NCBI RefSeq assembly: GCF_020447315.1
Contig: NZ_JAJADQ010000003.1
Span: 467,995 to 531,994, forward strand
Direction: 5' to 3'
From: Hymenobacter nitidus
GTDB lineage: Bacteria > Bacteroidota > Bacteroidia > Cytophagales > Hymenobacteraceae
DNA length: 64,000 nucleotides
Shown here piece by piece: positions 25,395 to 33,317 of the stretch (the stretch's first letter is position 1; every line of letters begins with the position of its first letter). The position numbers and the translations under genes are program-made. The notes below the pieces were generated by a model. It saw nothing but the letters and a program-made list of their open reading frames with translations. It did no database searches and had not been told where the DNA came from.

Positions 25395-26312
25395 TTGGAG
25401 TTTGAGTTGAAAATTCTGGGCAGTGCCTCGGCCACTCCCTTCCTCAATCGGCACCATACCGCGCAGGTGCTGACGGTGGGCAACCAGTCCTACCTGATTG
25501 ACTGTGGTGAAGGCACCCAGCGCCGGTTGGTGGAGTATAAAGTCCGGCACCAGCGCCTGAACACCATCTTTATTTCCCACCTGCACGGCGACCATTTCTT
25601 TGGGCTGTTCGGGCTGCTTTCTACCATGCACCTGCAGGGCCGCACCGAGCCGGTGCAGCTCTTCGGCCCGGCTGGCCTCGACGAGATTCTGACCACGCAG
25701 TTTCGCTATTCCCATACCCAGCTCTCGTTCGACCTGCAGTTCACCGCCGTCGACCCCGACCAGCACGCCCTGGTGTATGAGGACCGCCTGCTCACGGTGC
25801 ATACCCTGCCCATGCGCCACCGCATTCCGTGCTGCGGCTACCTGTTCCGGGAAAAGCCCAAGCGCCGCCACCTCGACAAAAACCGCCTGCCCGAGGGCCT
25901 CACGCCCACGCAGCTGGGCCGCTTGGCCCAGGGCGACGACCTGCACGACGAGGCCGGCACCCTGCTGGTGAGCAACACCGACGTGACCACCGAGCCGAAC
26001 CACTCGCGCAGCTACGCCTTCTGCTCCGATACGCTCTACACCGAAAGCCTGGCCGAACTGGTACGGGGTGTGGACCTGCTCTACCACGAAGCTACTTTCC
26101 TGGACGATATGCGCGAGCGGGCCGCTACCACGCACCATTCCACTGCCCGCCAGGCCGGGCTGTTTGCCCGCCAGGCCCAGGCCCGCCACTTGCTTATCGG
26201 GCACTTCTCCTCCCGCTACCGCGACCTAGAGCCGCTGCTGCTGGAAGCCCAGACCGTGTTTGAGCCGGTAGAGCTGGCTACGGAGGGTAAGACGGTCAGC
26301 ATTCCGGAGTAA
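25395..26312 (+). CDS. rnz: Ribonuclease Z
   Basis: 305 residues of the metallo-beta-lactamase fold that cuts the 3' trailer of tRNA precursors. Zinc ligands include SHLHGDH at 61-67, then DTLYT, with later Asp and His in LLYHEATFLDDM and LLIGHFSSRY. The start is a TTG at 25395: homologues begin exactly at MxFELxILGS, and the nearest upstream in-frame codon set ends in a stop at 25353 without any ATG. The exosite arm region (about 150-185) is present. The length is usual for the short RNase Z form. It follows a strong hairpin and is probably transcribed separately from the STAS gene. Confidence 0.93.
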   Translation: MEFELKILGSASATPFLNRHHTAQVLTVGNQSYLIDCGEGTQRRLVEYKVRHQRLNTIFISHLHGDHFFGLFGLLSTMHLQGRTEPVQLFGPAGLDEILTTQFRYSHTQLSFDLQFTAVDPDQHALVYEDRLLTVHTLPMRHRIPCCGYLFREKPKRRHLDKNRLPEGLTPTQLGRLAQGDDLHDEAGTLLVSNTDVTTEPNHSRSYAFCSDTLYTESLAELVRGVDLLYHEATFLDDMRERAATTHHSTARQAGLFARQAQARHLLIGHFSSRYRDLEPLLLEAQTVFEPVELATEGKTVSIPE

Positions 26313-26318
26313 TTTTTA

Positions 26319-26383
26319 GAGCTAAGGACTGAGAGCTTATAGCTTAGACCTCTTCTCCGTTCTTAGCTCTCACGTCTAAGCTC
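26319..26383 (+). terminator. Hairpin upstream of the VUT transporter gene
   Basis: GAGCTAAGGACTGAGAGCTT on the left faces an imperfect complement ending at 26383 (TTAGCTCTCACGTCTAAGCTC). TTTTCTTTG follows immediately and includes the presumed TTG start. It may terminate the rnz transcript and, because it abuts the start codon, could also affect translation initiation. Confidence 0.5.
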
Positions 26384-26389
26384 TTTTCT

Positions 26390-27136
26390 TTGAACACCTA
26401 CGCCCACAAGAAAACCCAGCTCTACCTGGTACTGAGCGGTATTTTCATCGTTAATGCCCTGCTGGCCGAAATCATCGGCGTCAAAATCTTCTCCCTGGAG
26501 CCCCTTATTGGCCGCCCCGATAACCTGACGGCGGGCGTGCTGATCTGGCCGGTGGTATTCGTCACGACGGACATCATCAATGAGTACTTCGGCAAGGAAG
26601 GTGTGCTGCGCGTGAGCTACCTCACCGCCGCTCTCATTTTGTTTGCCTTCCTGGTTATTTATGCCACTACCAAGCTGCCGCCGGCCGCTTTCTGGCTCGA
26701 TGTGAACAGCAAAGACCCGCAGGGCCAGTCCATCAACATCGACTTTGCCTACCAGATGATTTTCCGGCAGGGTCTGGGCATTATTGCCGGCTCCCTGACG
26801 GCCTTTGCCATCGGGCAGGTGCTCGATGCCACCGTGTTTCAGACGCTGCGCCGCGCCACCAAGGGCCGCTTCGTCTGGCTGCGCGCCACCGGCTCCACGC
26901 TCGTGTCGCAGCTCGTGGACAGCTTCGTGGTGCTGTTCGTGGCCTTCTACGTGTTCGGCAACTGGAGCTTCGAGCAGGTGCTGGACGTGGCCAACACCAA
27001 CTACTGGTATAAATTTGCGGCGGCTATTCTGCTCACGCCCGTGCTGTATCTGGCCCACTTCCTGATTGACCGGTACCTGGGCCACGACGAAACGGTGGAA
27101 TTGCAGCAGGAAGCCGCGGCCGACGTGAGCGTATAA
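26390..27136 (+). CDS. yhhQ: VUT/YhhQ-type queuosine precursor transporter
   Basis: 248 residues with six or seven membrane segments. The core pattern, LYLVLSGIFIVNALLAEIIGVKIF, then VFVTTDIINEYFGKEGV and later RATGSTLVSQLVDSFVVLFVAFY, is characteristic of the VUT family that imports preQ0/preQ1, the precursors of the queuosine tRNA base. The start is TTG at 26390, giving MNTYAHKK; no in-frame ATG occurs upstream. Following RNase Z, it may belong to a loosely tRNA-related neighbourhood (TrpS is also downstream). It ends in an acidic tail (DETVELQQEAAADVSV). Confidence 0.85.
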   Translation: MNTYAHKKTQLYLVLSGIFIVNALLAEIIGVKIFSLEPLIGRPDNLTAGVLIWPVVFVTTDIINEYFGKEGVLRVSYLTAALILFAFLVIYATTKLPPAAFWLDVNSKDPQGQSINIDFAYQMIFRQGLGIIAGSLTAFAIGQVLDATVFQTLRRATKGRFVWLRATGSTLVSQLVDSFVVLFVAFYVFGNWSFEQVLDVANTNYWYKFAAAILLTPVLYLAHFLIDRYLGHDETVELQQEAAADVSV

Positions 27137-27164
27137 TCTTGATTTTTGTAGTTATATCCCGCAA

Positions 27165-27806
27165 ATGCGACTTTTCTACGTGGCCCTCGGGCTGCTGCTA
27201 CCCCAGCTGGCAGCTGCCCAATTCAACACGTTCCAGCCCGGCTCCTACGTGCTCAGCAGCGACCAGACGGTGCATACGGCCCCCAAGCTCAAGCTTCGGG
27301 GCTCCGATGAGCTGGTCGTGAAAAACGCGGCGGGCCAAACGGCTCAGTTCACCCCCAGCGACGTATCCTGGTTTCGGATGGGGCCGCGCAAGTACATTAG
27401 CGTGGGCAGCTTCTACGTTTCTGTGGGCCTGGGGGGCGAATCGGTGGAGGAGGCCTTTGTGCAACTGCTCGACAGCGGCAGCGTGCTGCTGCTGCGCTAC
27501 GAGGCCTCCATGACCCGCCCCATGACCATGAGCCCTGGCGGGGGCATGAATGGCGGGGGTAACGCCACATACAATATCTTCCTGCTGCGCCGGACCACTG
27601 AACGAACCCTGAAGCAGATTCCCGGCAACCGCCTGGGCGGCGGCGGAACCAAGTTTCGGGATGCCATCCTGCCTTACCTGGCCCAGCGCCCCGACCTGAT
27701 TAAGCTCGTAGAAGATAAAACCGTGACCCTGGACAATATTGAGGGCATCATTCACGCGCTGAACACCGGGCAACCCTACGCCATAATTGCCCCATATACC
27801 TACTAA
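27165..27806 (+). CDS. Hypothetical secreted protein
   Basis: 213 residues with a clear signal peptide (MRLFYVALGLLLPQLAAAQF). The mature part starts with FQPGSYVLSSDQTVH and continues as strand-rich sequence (KLKLRGSDELVVKNAAGQ, SWFRMGPRKYISVGSFYV). A Gly/Met-rich loop at about 123-134 and a C-terminal helical region (TKFRDAILPYLAQRPDLIKLVED) follow. I know of no named family. It lies 28 bp after the VUT transporter and 20 bp before trpS, suggesting one transcription unit for three genes. Confidence 0.7.
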   Translation: MRLFYVALGLLLPQLAAAQFNTFQPGSYVLSSDQTVHTAPKLKLRGSDELVVKNAAGQTAQFTPSDVSWFRMGPRKYISVGSFYVSVGLGGESVEEAFVQLLDSGSVLLLRYEASMTRPMTMSPGGGMNGGGNATYNIFLLRRTTERTLKQIPGNRLGGGGTKFRDAILPYLAQRPDLIKLVEDKTVTLDNIEGIIHALNTGQPYAIIAPYTY

Positions 27807-27826
27807 CTCCGCTTTTCCCTTTTCCA

Positions 27827-28807
27827 ATGTCCCGCATCCTCACCGGCATTCAAAGCACCGGCCGGCCCCATTTGGGCAACCTGCTCGGCGCCATTCTGCC
27901 CGCCATCGAGCTGTCGAAAAACGCGGCCAATGAGTCGCTCTACTTCATTGCCGACCTGCACTCCCTGACCACCGTGCGCGACGCCGAGCTGCTGCGCCAG
28001 AACACCTACGCCGTAGCCGCCGCCTGGCTGGCCTGCGGCTTCGACACGGAGAAAAACCTGTTTTACCGCCAGTCGGATGTGCCGCAGGTGGCCGAGCTGA
28101 CGTGGTATCTGTCGTGCTTCACGCCCTACCCCATGCTGGCCAACGCCCACTCGTTCAAGGACAAGTCGGACCGGCTTTCCGACGTGAATGCGGGCCTGTT
28201 TACCTACCCCGTGCTCATGGCCGCCGATATTCTGCTCTACGACGCCGACATCGTACCCGTGGGCAAAGACCAGATTCAGCACCTGGAAATTGCCCGCGAC
28301 ATTGCCTCCACCTTCAACAACCGCTACGGCGAAACCTTCGTGCTGCCCCAGGCCCGCGTCGATGCCGAGCTAATGACCATTCCCGGCCTCGACGGGCAGA
28401 AGATGAGCAAGAGCTACGGCAACATCATCGACATCTTCGCCGACGACAAAGCCCTGCTCAAAACCATTCGCAGCATCGTCTCGGACAGCACCCCGCTGGA
28501 GGAGCCCAAAAATCCCGACGCCGATACCACGTTCAAGCTGTATTCCCTGCTGGCCACGGCCGAGGAAACGGCCGAAATGCGCCTGCGTTACGAGGCCGGT
28601 AACTATGGCTACGGCCACGCCAAGAAAGAGCTTTATGAGCTGATTCTGCGCCGTTTTGCCACCGAGCGGGAGCAGTTCAACTTCTATATGAATAACCTGC
28701 CCGAAGTAGATAAAAAGCTGGCCGAAGGTGCCCGCAAAGCCCAGGCCTACGGCAGCGAAGTGCTGAACAACGTGCGCGAAAAAGTAGGCTACGGAAGGAG
28801 AATGTGA
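27827..28807 (+). CDS. trpS: Tryptophanyl-tRNA synthetase
   Basis: 326 residues, the normal size for a class Ic TrpRS. The HIGH-type motif is HLGN at 15-18 within GRPHLGNLLG. The KMSKS motif is at 192-196. GIQSTGRPH and the conserved NAHSFKDK are further matches. It charges tRNA-Trp with tryptophan and works as a dimer. No leader peptide, T-box or trp operon genes are visible; dispersed element C follows as the likely terminator. Confidence 0.97.
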   Translation: MSRILTGIQSTGRPHLGNLLGAILPAIELSKNAANESLYFIADLHSLTTVRDAELLRQNTYAVAAAWLACGFDTEKNLFYRQSDVPQVAELTWYLSCFTPYPMLANAHSFKDKSDRLSDVNAGLFTYPVLMAADILLYDADIVPVGKDQIQHLEIARDIASTFNNRYGETFVLPQARVDAELMTIPGLDGQKMSKSYGNIIDIFADDKALLKTIRSIVSDSTPLEEPKNPDADTTFKLYSLLATAEETAEMRLRYEAGNYGYGHAKKELYELILRRFATEREQFNFYMNNLPEVDKKLAEGARKAQAYGSEVLNNVREKVGYGRRM

Positions 28808-28817
28808 GAAATGTGGC

Positions 28818-29042
28818 TTATATGCTGATGTGGGCAATGTGGTGGAATGTGCTAAACGCTCGTGTCATGGCCAGCAAAGCGCGGACCTCTGCCTCCTGCG
28901 CAGGTCGCCCTGACCTTTTACTAGAAAGCCCTTTACTACCGCGGTAGTAAAGGGCTTTTCACTCTAGAAGGCTCCGCAAATTCTAGAAGACGGGTTGCCT
29001 CGGCTCATGCCTCGCCATAACACAAACATTAGCACATTAATA
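28818..29042. repeat. Dispersed hairpin element with terminator core (copy C)
   Basis: A 225-bp element between convergent trpS and the gene at 29037. Its left end contains TTATATGCTGATG (28818-28830), AATGTGCTAA (about 28846) and GCTCGTGTCATG. Its right end is the inverted TATTAATGTGCTAATG (29026-29042). The core AAAGCCCTTTACTACCG is perfectly palindromic with no loop (28925-28958), flanked by T-rich ends. Its left end aligns closely with the right end of copy B over about 55 nt. The right end overlaps the stop codon of 29037-29900. Confidence 0.8.
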
Positions 29043-29900
29043 CACCAGCCCGTCGACGGAATGGCGCTGCTCGGTGGAGAAGCTGAAGCCGACTTTGCTG
29101 CCGCGGCTGACTTGCTGGTTTTCGACTTTCTGCTTGACGGTGATTTTCTGAATGTCCTGCATGGGCGGGGCAATCAGGTCGTTGTTGACGGCCGCAATCA
29201 TGGCGCTTTCCACGAATAGGCGCATCATGTCGGGCGTAATCAGGTTGTCGGCCATGTCGTTGTCGGGCAGCTCCAGCTGCTGCACGCCCTCCAGGTAGTA
29301 GTGGTTTTCGATGTTGATCAACAGGCGGCCCACCAGGTAGCCCGGGTCATTCATGCGCTGGTACTTGATGCTGTCGGCCATGAAATTGTAGGCCATGATG
29401 TGCCCGAAAAACCGCCGCCGGAAGTCCGCCTCCACGTATTTCGACGCCATCGGGCCGTAGTCCTCGGCAAAGGTGACGATGTTGGAGTGCATCACAAAAA
29501 TGAGCAAGTCACCGCTGAACTTGATGTGAAACTCCATGTCGTTCACGGGGCGGTACTCAATCAGCACGTTCGAGTCGACGGGTGTAATCTTGCGGCTCAG
29601 CTCCACCACCAGTTCCTGCGACACGAGCCGCAGCATGTCGAAAGCGGCGCGGGTGTTGCGGAAAATAGCCTGCTTGGCAATAGACTTCTGCTGCAGGCCC
29701 TCAAAAATCTGGTCGAGACGGTCGGCCGGCGCTTCGGTGGGCGAGCCGGGTGCAGCCGTGGGCAGGTTGTTGGTCGCCGTGGCCCCGGCCTGCGCCTCGA
29801 CCGGGGGCGTGGCACCGGGCGCCGGCGTCGTGGTTTCGGTCGTGGCTGCTATGTTTTCAATCGTCGGAGGCGTTGCAGAAGGCGGGGTTGTATGGGGCAT
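29037..29900 (-). CDS. Conserved-looking hypothetical cytosolic protein
   Basis: 287 residues. The start at 29900 gives MPHTTPPSATPPT. The first 85 residues are Thr/Pro/Ala-rich and look disordered. A folded domain follows, beginning DRLDQIFEGLQQKSIAKQAIF. It contains YRPVNDMEFHIKFSGDLLIFVMHSN, a helix with RRFFGHIMAYNFMADSIKY, and LEGVQQLELPDNDMADNL. Short conserved aromatic and charged stretches suggest a real domain, but I recognise none. There is no signal peptide. The stop codon lies within the end of repeat copy C, so the last residues may have changed with its insertion. Confidence 0.65.
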   Translation of the reverse strand: MPHTTPPSATPPTIENIAATTETTTPAPGATPPVEAQAGATATNNLPTAAPGSPTEAPADRLDQIFEGLQQKSIAKQAIFRNTRAAFDMLRLVSQELVVELSRKITPVDSNVLIEYRPVNDMEFHIKFSGDLLIFVMHSNIVTFAEDYGPMASKYVEADFRRRFFGHIMAYNFMADSIKYQRMNDPGYLVGRLLINIENHYYLEGVQQLELPDNDMADNLITPDMMRLFVESAMIAAVNNDLIAPPMQDIQKITVKQKVENQQVSRGSKVGFSFSTEQRHSVDGLVY

Positions 29901-29967
29901 AAGCAAGGGAAATCGATGGACAAAAGCTGGCCCGCCGGCCGAAGACCACGGCAAACCAATTGAAATG

Positions 29968-30010
29968 TAACAACCCCGCACCCTTGTTTGCAAGGTCCAA
30001 ACGGGTTGTT
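29968..30010 (-). terminator. Weak cruciform hairpin after the CoA-transferase gene
   Basis: AACAACCC pairs with GGGTTGTT about 40 nt apart. A small inner hairpin CCTTG-TTTG-CAAGG lies inside. There is no strong T-run on the minus strand, so its role as terminator for the gene at 30061-31230 is uncertain. Confidence 0.3.
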
Positions 30011-30060
30011 TTCCTCTTTTACCTACGCAACAATCATGTTTCGTAGTTGTATCCAACTTG

Positions 30061-31230
30061 TTATACCTTGCCTGCAATAAGCTCATCGGTCTGCTCGCCC
30101 AGCCGGGGCGGAGCCGACAAAGCCGGCACCTGCGGCCAGGCGCTGCTGTGAAAAGCCACTGTGCGCAGCCCTGGAAAACCGCCTTCGGCCGCGGGCAGCT
30201 GCATGGCCCGCCCCGACCCCAGCGCCAGAGCCTCCCCTACCGTGCGTACCGCTCCGGCCGGCACGCCCAGCTTTTCCAGTTCCCACAGCAGGGCATCCCC
30301 ATCCACTTCCCCGATGCGCTGCCGCAACAGGGTTTCCAGCGTCGCTCGGTGCGTCACGCGGGCTTCGTTGGTCTGGAAGCGCGGATCGGCGGCCCATTCC
30401 GGCCGTTCCAGCGCGGCGCACAGCTGGCGAAACTGCCGGTCGGCCCCCACAGCTAGCACTAAGCCGCGGCCGTTGCCGGCCGCGTACACCGTGCCGTAGG
30501 GCACAATGCTGGGGTGGCCCGAGCCCATGGGCCGGGGGTCGTGGCCCGTGACCAGCCAGGTAGCCGCCTGGTTGGCCAATGAGGCCAGGGCGCTGTCGAG
30601 CAGCGAAACCCGGATGAGGCTGCCCCGGCCGGTGCGGGCGCGGTGGTAAAGCGCCGTCAGCAGCCCTTCCTTCAGTTGGTGCGCCGCCAACAGGTCAATC
30701 ATGGCGACGGGCATTTTCTGCGGTTCCTGGCCGGGGGCCGCATTCAGGTGCATAAACCCGGCTTCGGCCTGTAGCACGGCGTCGTAGCCGGCCCGCGCGG
30801 TATCGGGGCCGTAGCCGGTGAGGTGGGCGTATAGCAGCTCCGGATTCCGGTGCTTGAGCGTGTCATAGTCGACGCCCAGCTTCTCCGCGTCGCCGGGCTT
30901 GTAGCTGGTTAGCACGATATCGGCGGTGGCGGCCAGCTCCCGCACCTGCTGCTGGCCGGCGGGCGTGGTAAGGTCGATAACAACGGACTGCTTGCCCCAG
31001 TTGGCACAGCTGAAATAGGCCGACACGTCGGTTTCAGCCGCTTCGGCGCTGGTTTTCCAGGTGCGGGTTACGTCGCCGGCGGGGGATTCCACCTTTAGGA
31101 CCCTGGCCCCCAGCTCGGCAAAAAACTGCCCGACCTGGGGGCCGGCCAGCACGCTGGCCAGCTCCAGGACCAGCAGGTCGGCAAAGGGCAGCGGCAGGGC
31201 GTCGGGGGCAGCAGAACTGGAAGGTGGCAT
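30061..31230 (-). CDS. CaiB/BaiF family (class III) CoA-transferase
   Basis: 389 residues. These enzymes move CoA between carboxylic acids through a catalytic Asp; here it is in AGYDAVLQAEAGF, after AHLTGYGPD. The N-terminus (LLVLELASVLAGPQVGQFFAELGARVLKVE) and AVLSFANWGKQSVVIDL-type blocks fit. The start at 31230 begins MPPSSSAAPDALPL; the 30 codons upstream have no support. The acyl substrates are not deducible. No CoA-ligase or dehydrogenase is adjacent. Confidence 0.9.
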   Translation of the reverse strand: MPPSSSAAPDALPLPFADLLVLELASVLAGPQVGQFFAELGARVLKVESPAGDVTRTWKTSAEAAETDVSAYFSCANWGKQSVVIDLTTPAGQQQVRELAATADIVLTSYKPGDAEKLGVDYDTLKHRNPELLYAHLTGYGPDTARAGYDAVLQAEAGFMHLNAAPGQEPQKMPVAMIDLLAAHQLKEGLLTALYHRARTGRGSLIRVSLLDSALASLANQAATWLVTGHDPRPMGSGHPSIVPYGTVYAAGNGRGLVLAVGADRQFRQLCAALERPEWAADPRFQTNEARVTHRATLETLLRQRIGEVDGDALLWELEKLGVPAGAVRTVGEALALGSGRAMQLPAAEGGFPGLRTVAFHSSAWPQVPALSAPPRLGEQTDELIAGKV

Positions 31231-31317
31231 TGCGTGTTGCACTAATGAATACGGACTTGACCGGGCCGGCAAGCAGCCGTAGCTAGATGAGAGGACTGCC
31301 TTTTGGCGGTCCAACAA

Positions 31318-31325
31318 CAAATCTA
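31318..31325 (-). promoter_or_regulatory. Candidate promoter -7 box for CoA-transferase gene
   Basis: On the minus strand this reads TAGATTTG, matching TAnnTTTG, about 87 bp before the ATG. A TTG lies about 25 nt further upstream, a slightly long spacing. Confidence 0.45.
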
Positions 31326-31463
31326 CCGGGTTTTACGGGTTGCCACCGCACAATTCCCACCTGAACAGCAGGCCTCGGAAAACCTGTATATTTACTCCCA
31401 AATCAAGCGGTTCGCTGGCCGAAAAACAGGGTCAGCCTTTTCTCACTATTATTTAGCTGAACC

Positions 31464-33113
31464 TTGAAGTTTACTGATTTCAATCTGCACGACGACCTGC
31501 TGGCCGGTGTAGATGCCATGAATTACCTGAATGCCACGCCCATCCAGGAGCAGGCCATTCCCAAAATTATCGAAGGCAAAGACCTGATAGCCTGCGCCCA
31601 AACCGGTACCGGCAAAACCGCCGCCTACCTGCTGCCCCTGCTCGATAAGATTTCGCACGCCAAGCACGGCCACACCTCCACCCTGATTCTGGTGCCCACG
31701 CGCGAGCTGGCCACCCAGATCGACGAGCAGGTAACAGGTTTCGGCTACTTCGTGGAGGCCAGCAGCATTGCCATCTACGGCGGCGGCAAGAGCGAGAACT
31801 GGGAGCAGCAGAAGCGCGCCCTCACCAGCGGCGCCGACATCATCATTGCCACCCCCGGCCGCCTGATTGCCCACCTGCAGATGGGCTACGTCAAGTTCGA
31901 CCAGATCAAGTACCTGGTGCTCGACGAGGCCGACAAGATGATGGACATGGGCTTCTCCGACGACATTCTGAACATCGTGCGGCAGCTGCCCAAGCAGCGC
32001 CAGACGCTGCTGTTCTCGGCCACCATGCCCACCAAAATCCGGGACTTCTCGAAGCAGATTCTCAACGAGCCCGAGGAAATCCGGCTGGCCGTATCGAAGC
32101 CCGCCGCCGGTATCGATCAGCAGTTCTACATGGCCTTCGACCGCCAGAAAATTCACCTACTCGAGCACATCATTAAAACCCAGGAAGTGCAGAGCATGGT
32201 GCTCTTCACGAGCCAGAAGGCCGCCGTGGCCGGCATCGTGCGGGCCATCAACAAGCTGGGCTACGTGGCGCAGGGCATCAGCTCCGACCGGACCCAGGAA
32301 GAGCGCGAGCAGATCATGCGCGACTTCAAAAACAAGGCTTTCCCCATTCTGGTAGCTACCGACGTGCTCAGCCGCGGCATCGATATCGACTCGTTGAGCC
32401 ACGTGGTGAACTACGACATCCCGCGCGCCGCCGAGGATTACGTGCACCGGATTGGCCGTACGGCCCGCGCGGCCACCAAAGGCACGGCCATCACCTTCAT
32501 TGCCGACCAGGACCAGGACCGCGTCGTGAAGATTGAGAAGCTGCTGGAGCGGGAAGTGGAAAAGCAAAGCATCACCGAAGGCCTGGGCCTGGGCGAAGCA
32601 CCCGAGTTTGACCCCAAGCGCTTCAGCGGCCTGGGCGGCAAAATCGGGGGCCGGCCCGAGCGCGGCGGCCGCTCCGGCGGAGGCAGCCGGGGCCCGCGGC
32701 CCGAAGGCGGAGCACCCCGCGGGGAAGGTGGCCGCCCCCCGCGCCGCGACGCCGACCCGAAAGACCCGCGCCACAAGGAGCGGATTGCCAACGCCCAGGC
32801 GGCGCTAGCGGCCATTGATGCCGGCCAGGCCCCAGCCGTACCTTACCAGCGCCCGCCACGCCCTGAAGGTGAAGCCCGGCCCCCACGCACTCCCCGCCCC
32901 GAAGGCGAGGCCCGTCCGCCCCGCGAGCCACGGGCACCCCGGCCGGAGGGCGAAGCCCGGCCCCCGCGCGAGCCTCGTGCCGAAGGAGACTCGCCGGAAG
33001 GCAAGCCCCGCCGCAAACGGGGTGGCCGCAACCGCAGCGGCCGGGGCCCGCGTCCCGAAGGCTCGGCAGAAGCTACCGCTCAACCCACGCCAGCCACACC
33101 CAGCGCTGAGTAA
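31464..33113 (+). CDS. DEAD-box RNA helicase with Arg/Pro/Gly-rich tail
   Basis: 549 residues. The Q motif TPIQEQAIP, motif I AQTGTGKT (45-52), Ia PTRELATQI, II VLDEADKM (Asp154), III FSATMP, V TDVLSRGIDI and VI YVHRIGRTAR are all intact. The tail from about 395 is disordered and RNA-binding-like, with repeats of PRPEGEARPPR (three or more copies) and Arg-Gly stretches. The start is TTG at 31464: a TGA stop lies six bases upstream in frame, and homologues begin at this residue. It probably works in ribosome assembly, mRNA decay or cold adaptation. Confidence 0.93.
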   Translation: MKFTDFNLHDDLLAGVDAMNYLNATPIQEQAIPKIIEGKDLIACAQTGTGKTAAYLLPLLDKISHAKHGHTSTLILVPTRELATQIDEQVTGFGYFVEASSIAIYGGGKSENWEQQKRALTSGADIIIATPGRLIAHLQMGYVKFDQIKYLVLDEADKMMDMGFSDDILNIVRQLPKQRQTLLFSATMPTKIRDFSKQILNEPEEIRLAVSKPAAGIDQQFYMAFDRQKIHLLEHIIKTQEVQSMVLFTSQKAAVAGIVRAINKLGYVAQGISSDRTQEEREQIMRDFKNKAFPILVATDVLSRGIDIDSLSHVVNYDIPRAAEDYVHRIGRTARAATKGTAITFIADQDQDRVVKIEKLLEREVEKQSITEGLGLGEAPEFDPKRFSGLGGKIGGRPERGGRSGGGSRGPRPEGGAPRGEGGRPPRRDADPKDPRHKERIANAQAALAAIDAGQAPAVPYQRPPRPEGEARPPRTPRPEGEARPPREPRAPRPEGEARPPREPRAEGDSPEGKPRRKRGGRNRSGRGPRPEGSAEATAQPTPATPSAE

Positions 33114-33124
33114 GTAACCTCCCA

Positions 33125-33158
33125 TAAAAAAGCCCCTGATTGCTCAGGGGCTTTTTTT
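33125..33158 (+). terminator. Intrinsic terminator of the DEAD-box gene
   Basis: AAAAAAGCCCCTGA and TCAGGGGCTTTTTTT pair around TTGC. It is a strong symmetric hairpin starting 12 bp after the helicase stop codon. Confidence 0.93.
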
Positions 33159-33165
33159 GTGGCCG

Positions 33166-33309
33166 GCCATTCCGGATTTCGGAACAGAGGGCATTGCCTG
33201 TCGGGTGCCATTCCAGAATTCGGAACGGTGGAAAATGCCTGCCGGATGCCATTCTAGAATTCGGAACGCCCCACAACGGCTATTGCCAGCCATTCCGGAT
33301 TCCAAAATG
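33166..33309. repeat. 41-bp-period tandem repeat
   Basis: A core GCCATTCyrGAwTTCGGAAC starts at 33166, 33207 and 33248, with a partial copy at 33289: exactly 41 bp apart each time. The variable halves between cores are also partly alike in units 1 and 2 (ATGCCTGyCGGrT). The third spacer is different. Each core carries a near-symmetric TTCC...GGAA around GAATTC. The array sits between two convergent genes and has no open frame. It is a degenerate minisatellite-like tandem duplication of unknown role. Confidence 0.85.
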
Positions 33310-33317
33310 CTAACAAG

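Noticed and set aside
33166..33309. CRISPR-like look of the 41-bp repeat (20-bp cores with 21-bp spacers)
   Set aside because: Only about 3.5 units, cores not identical, spacers partly alike between units, and no cas genes anywhere in the window.
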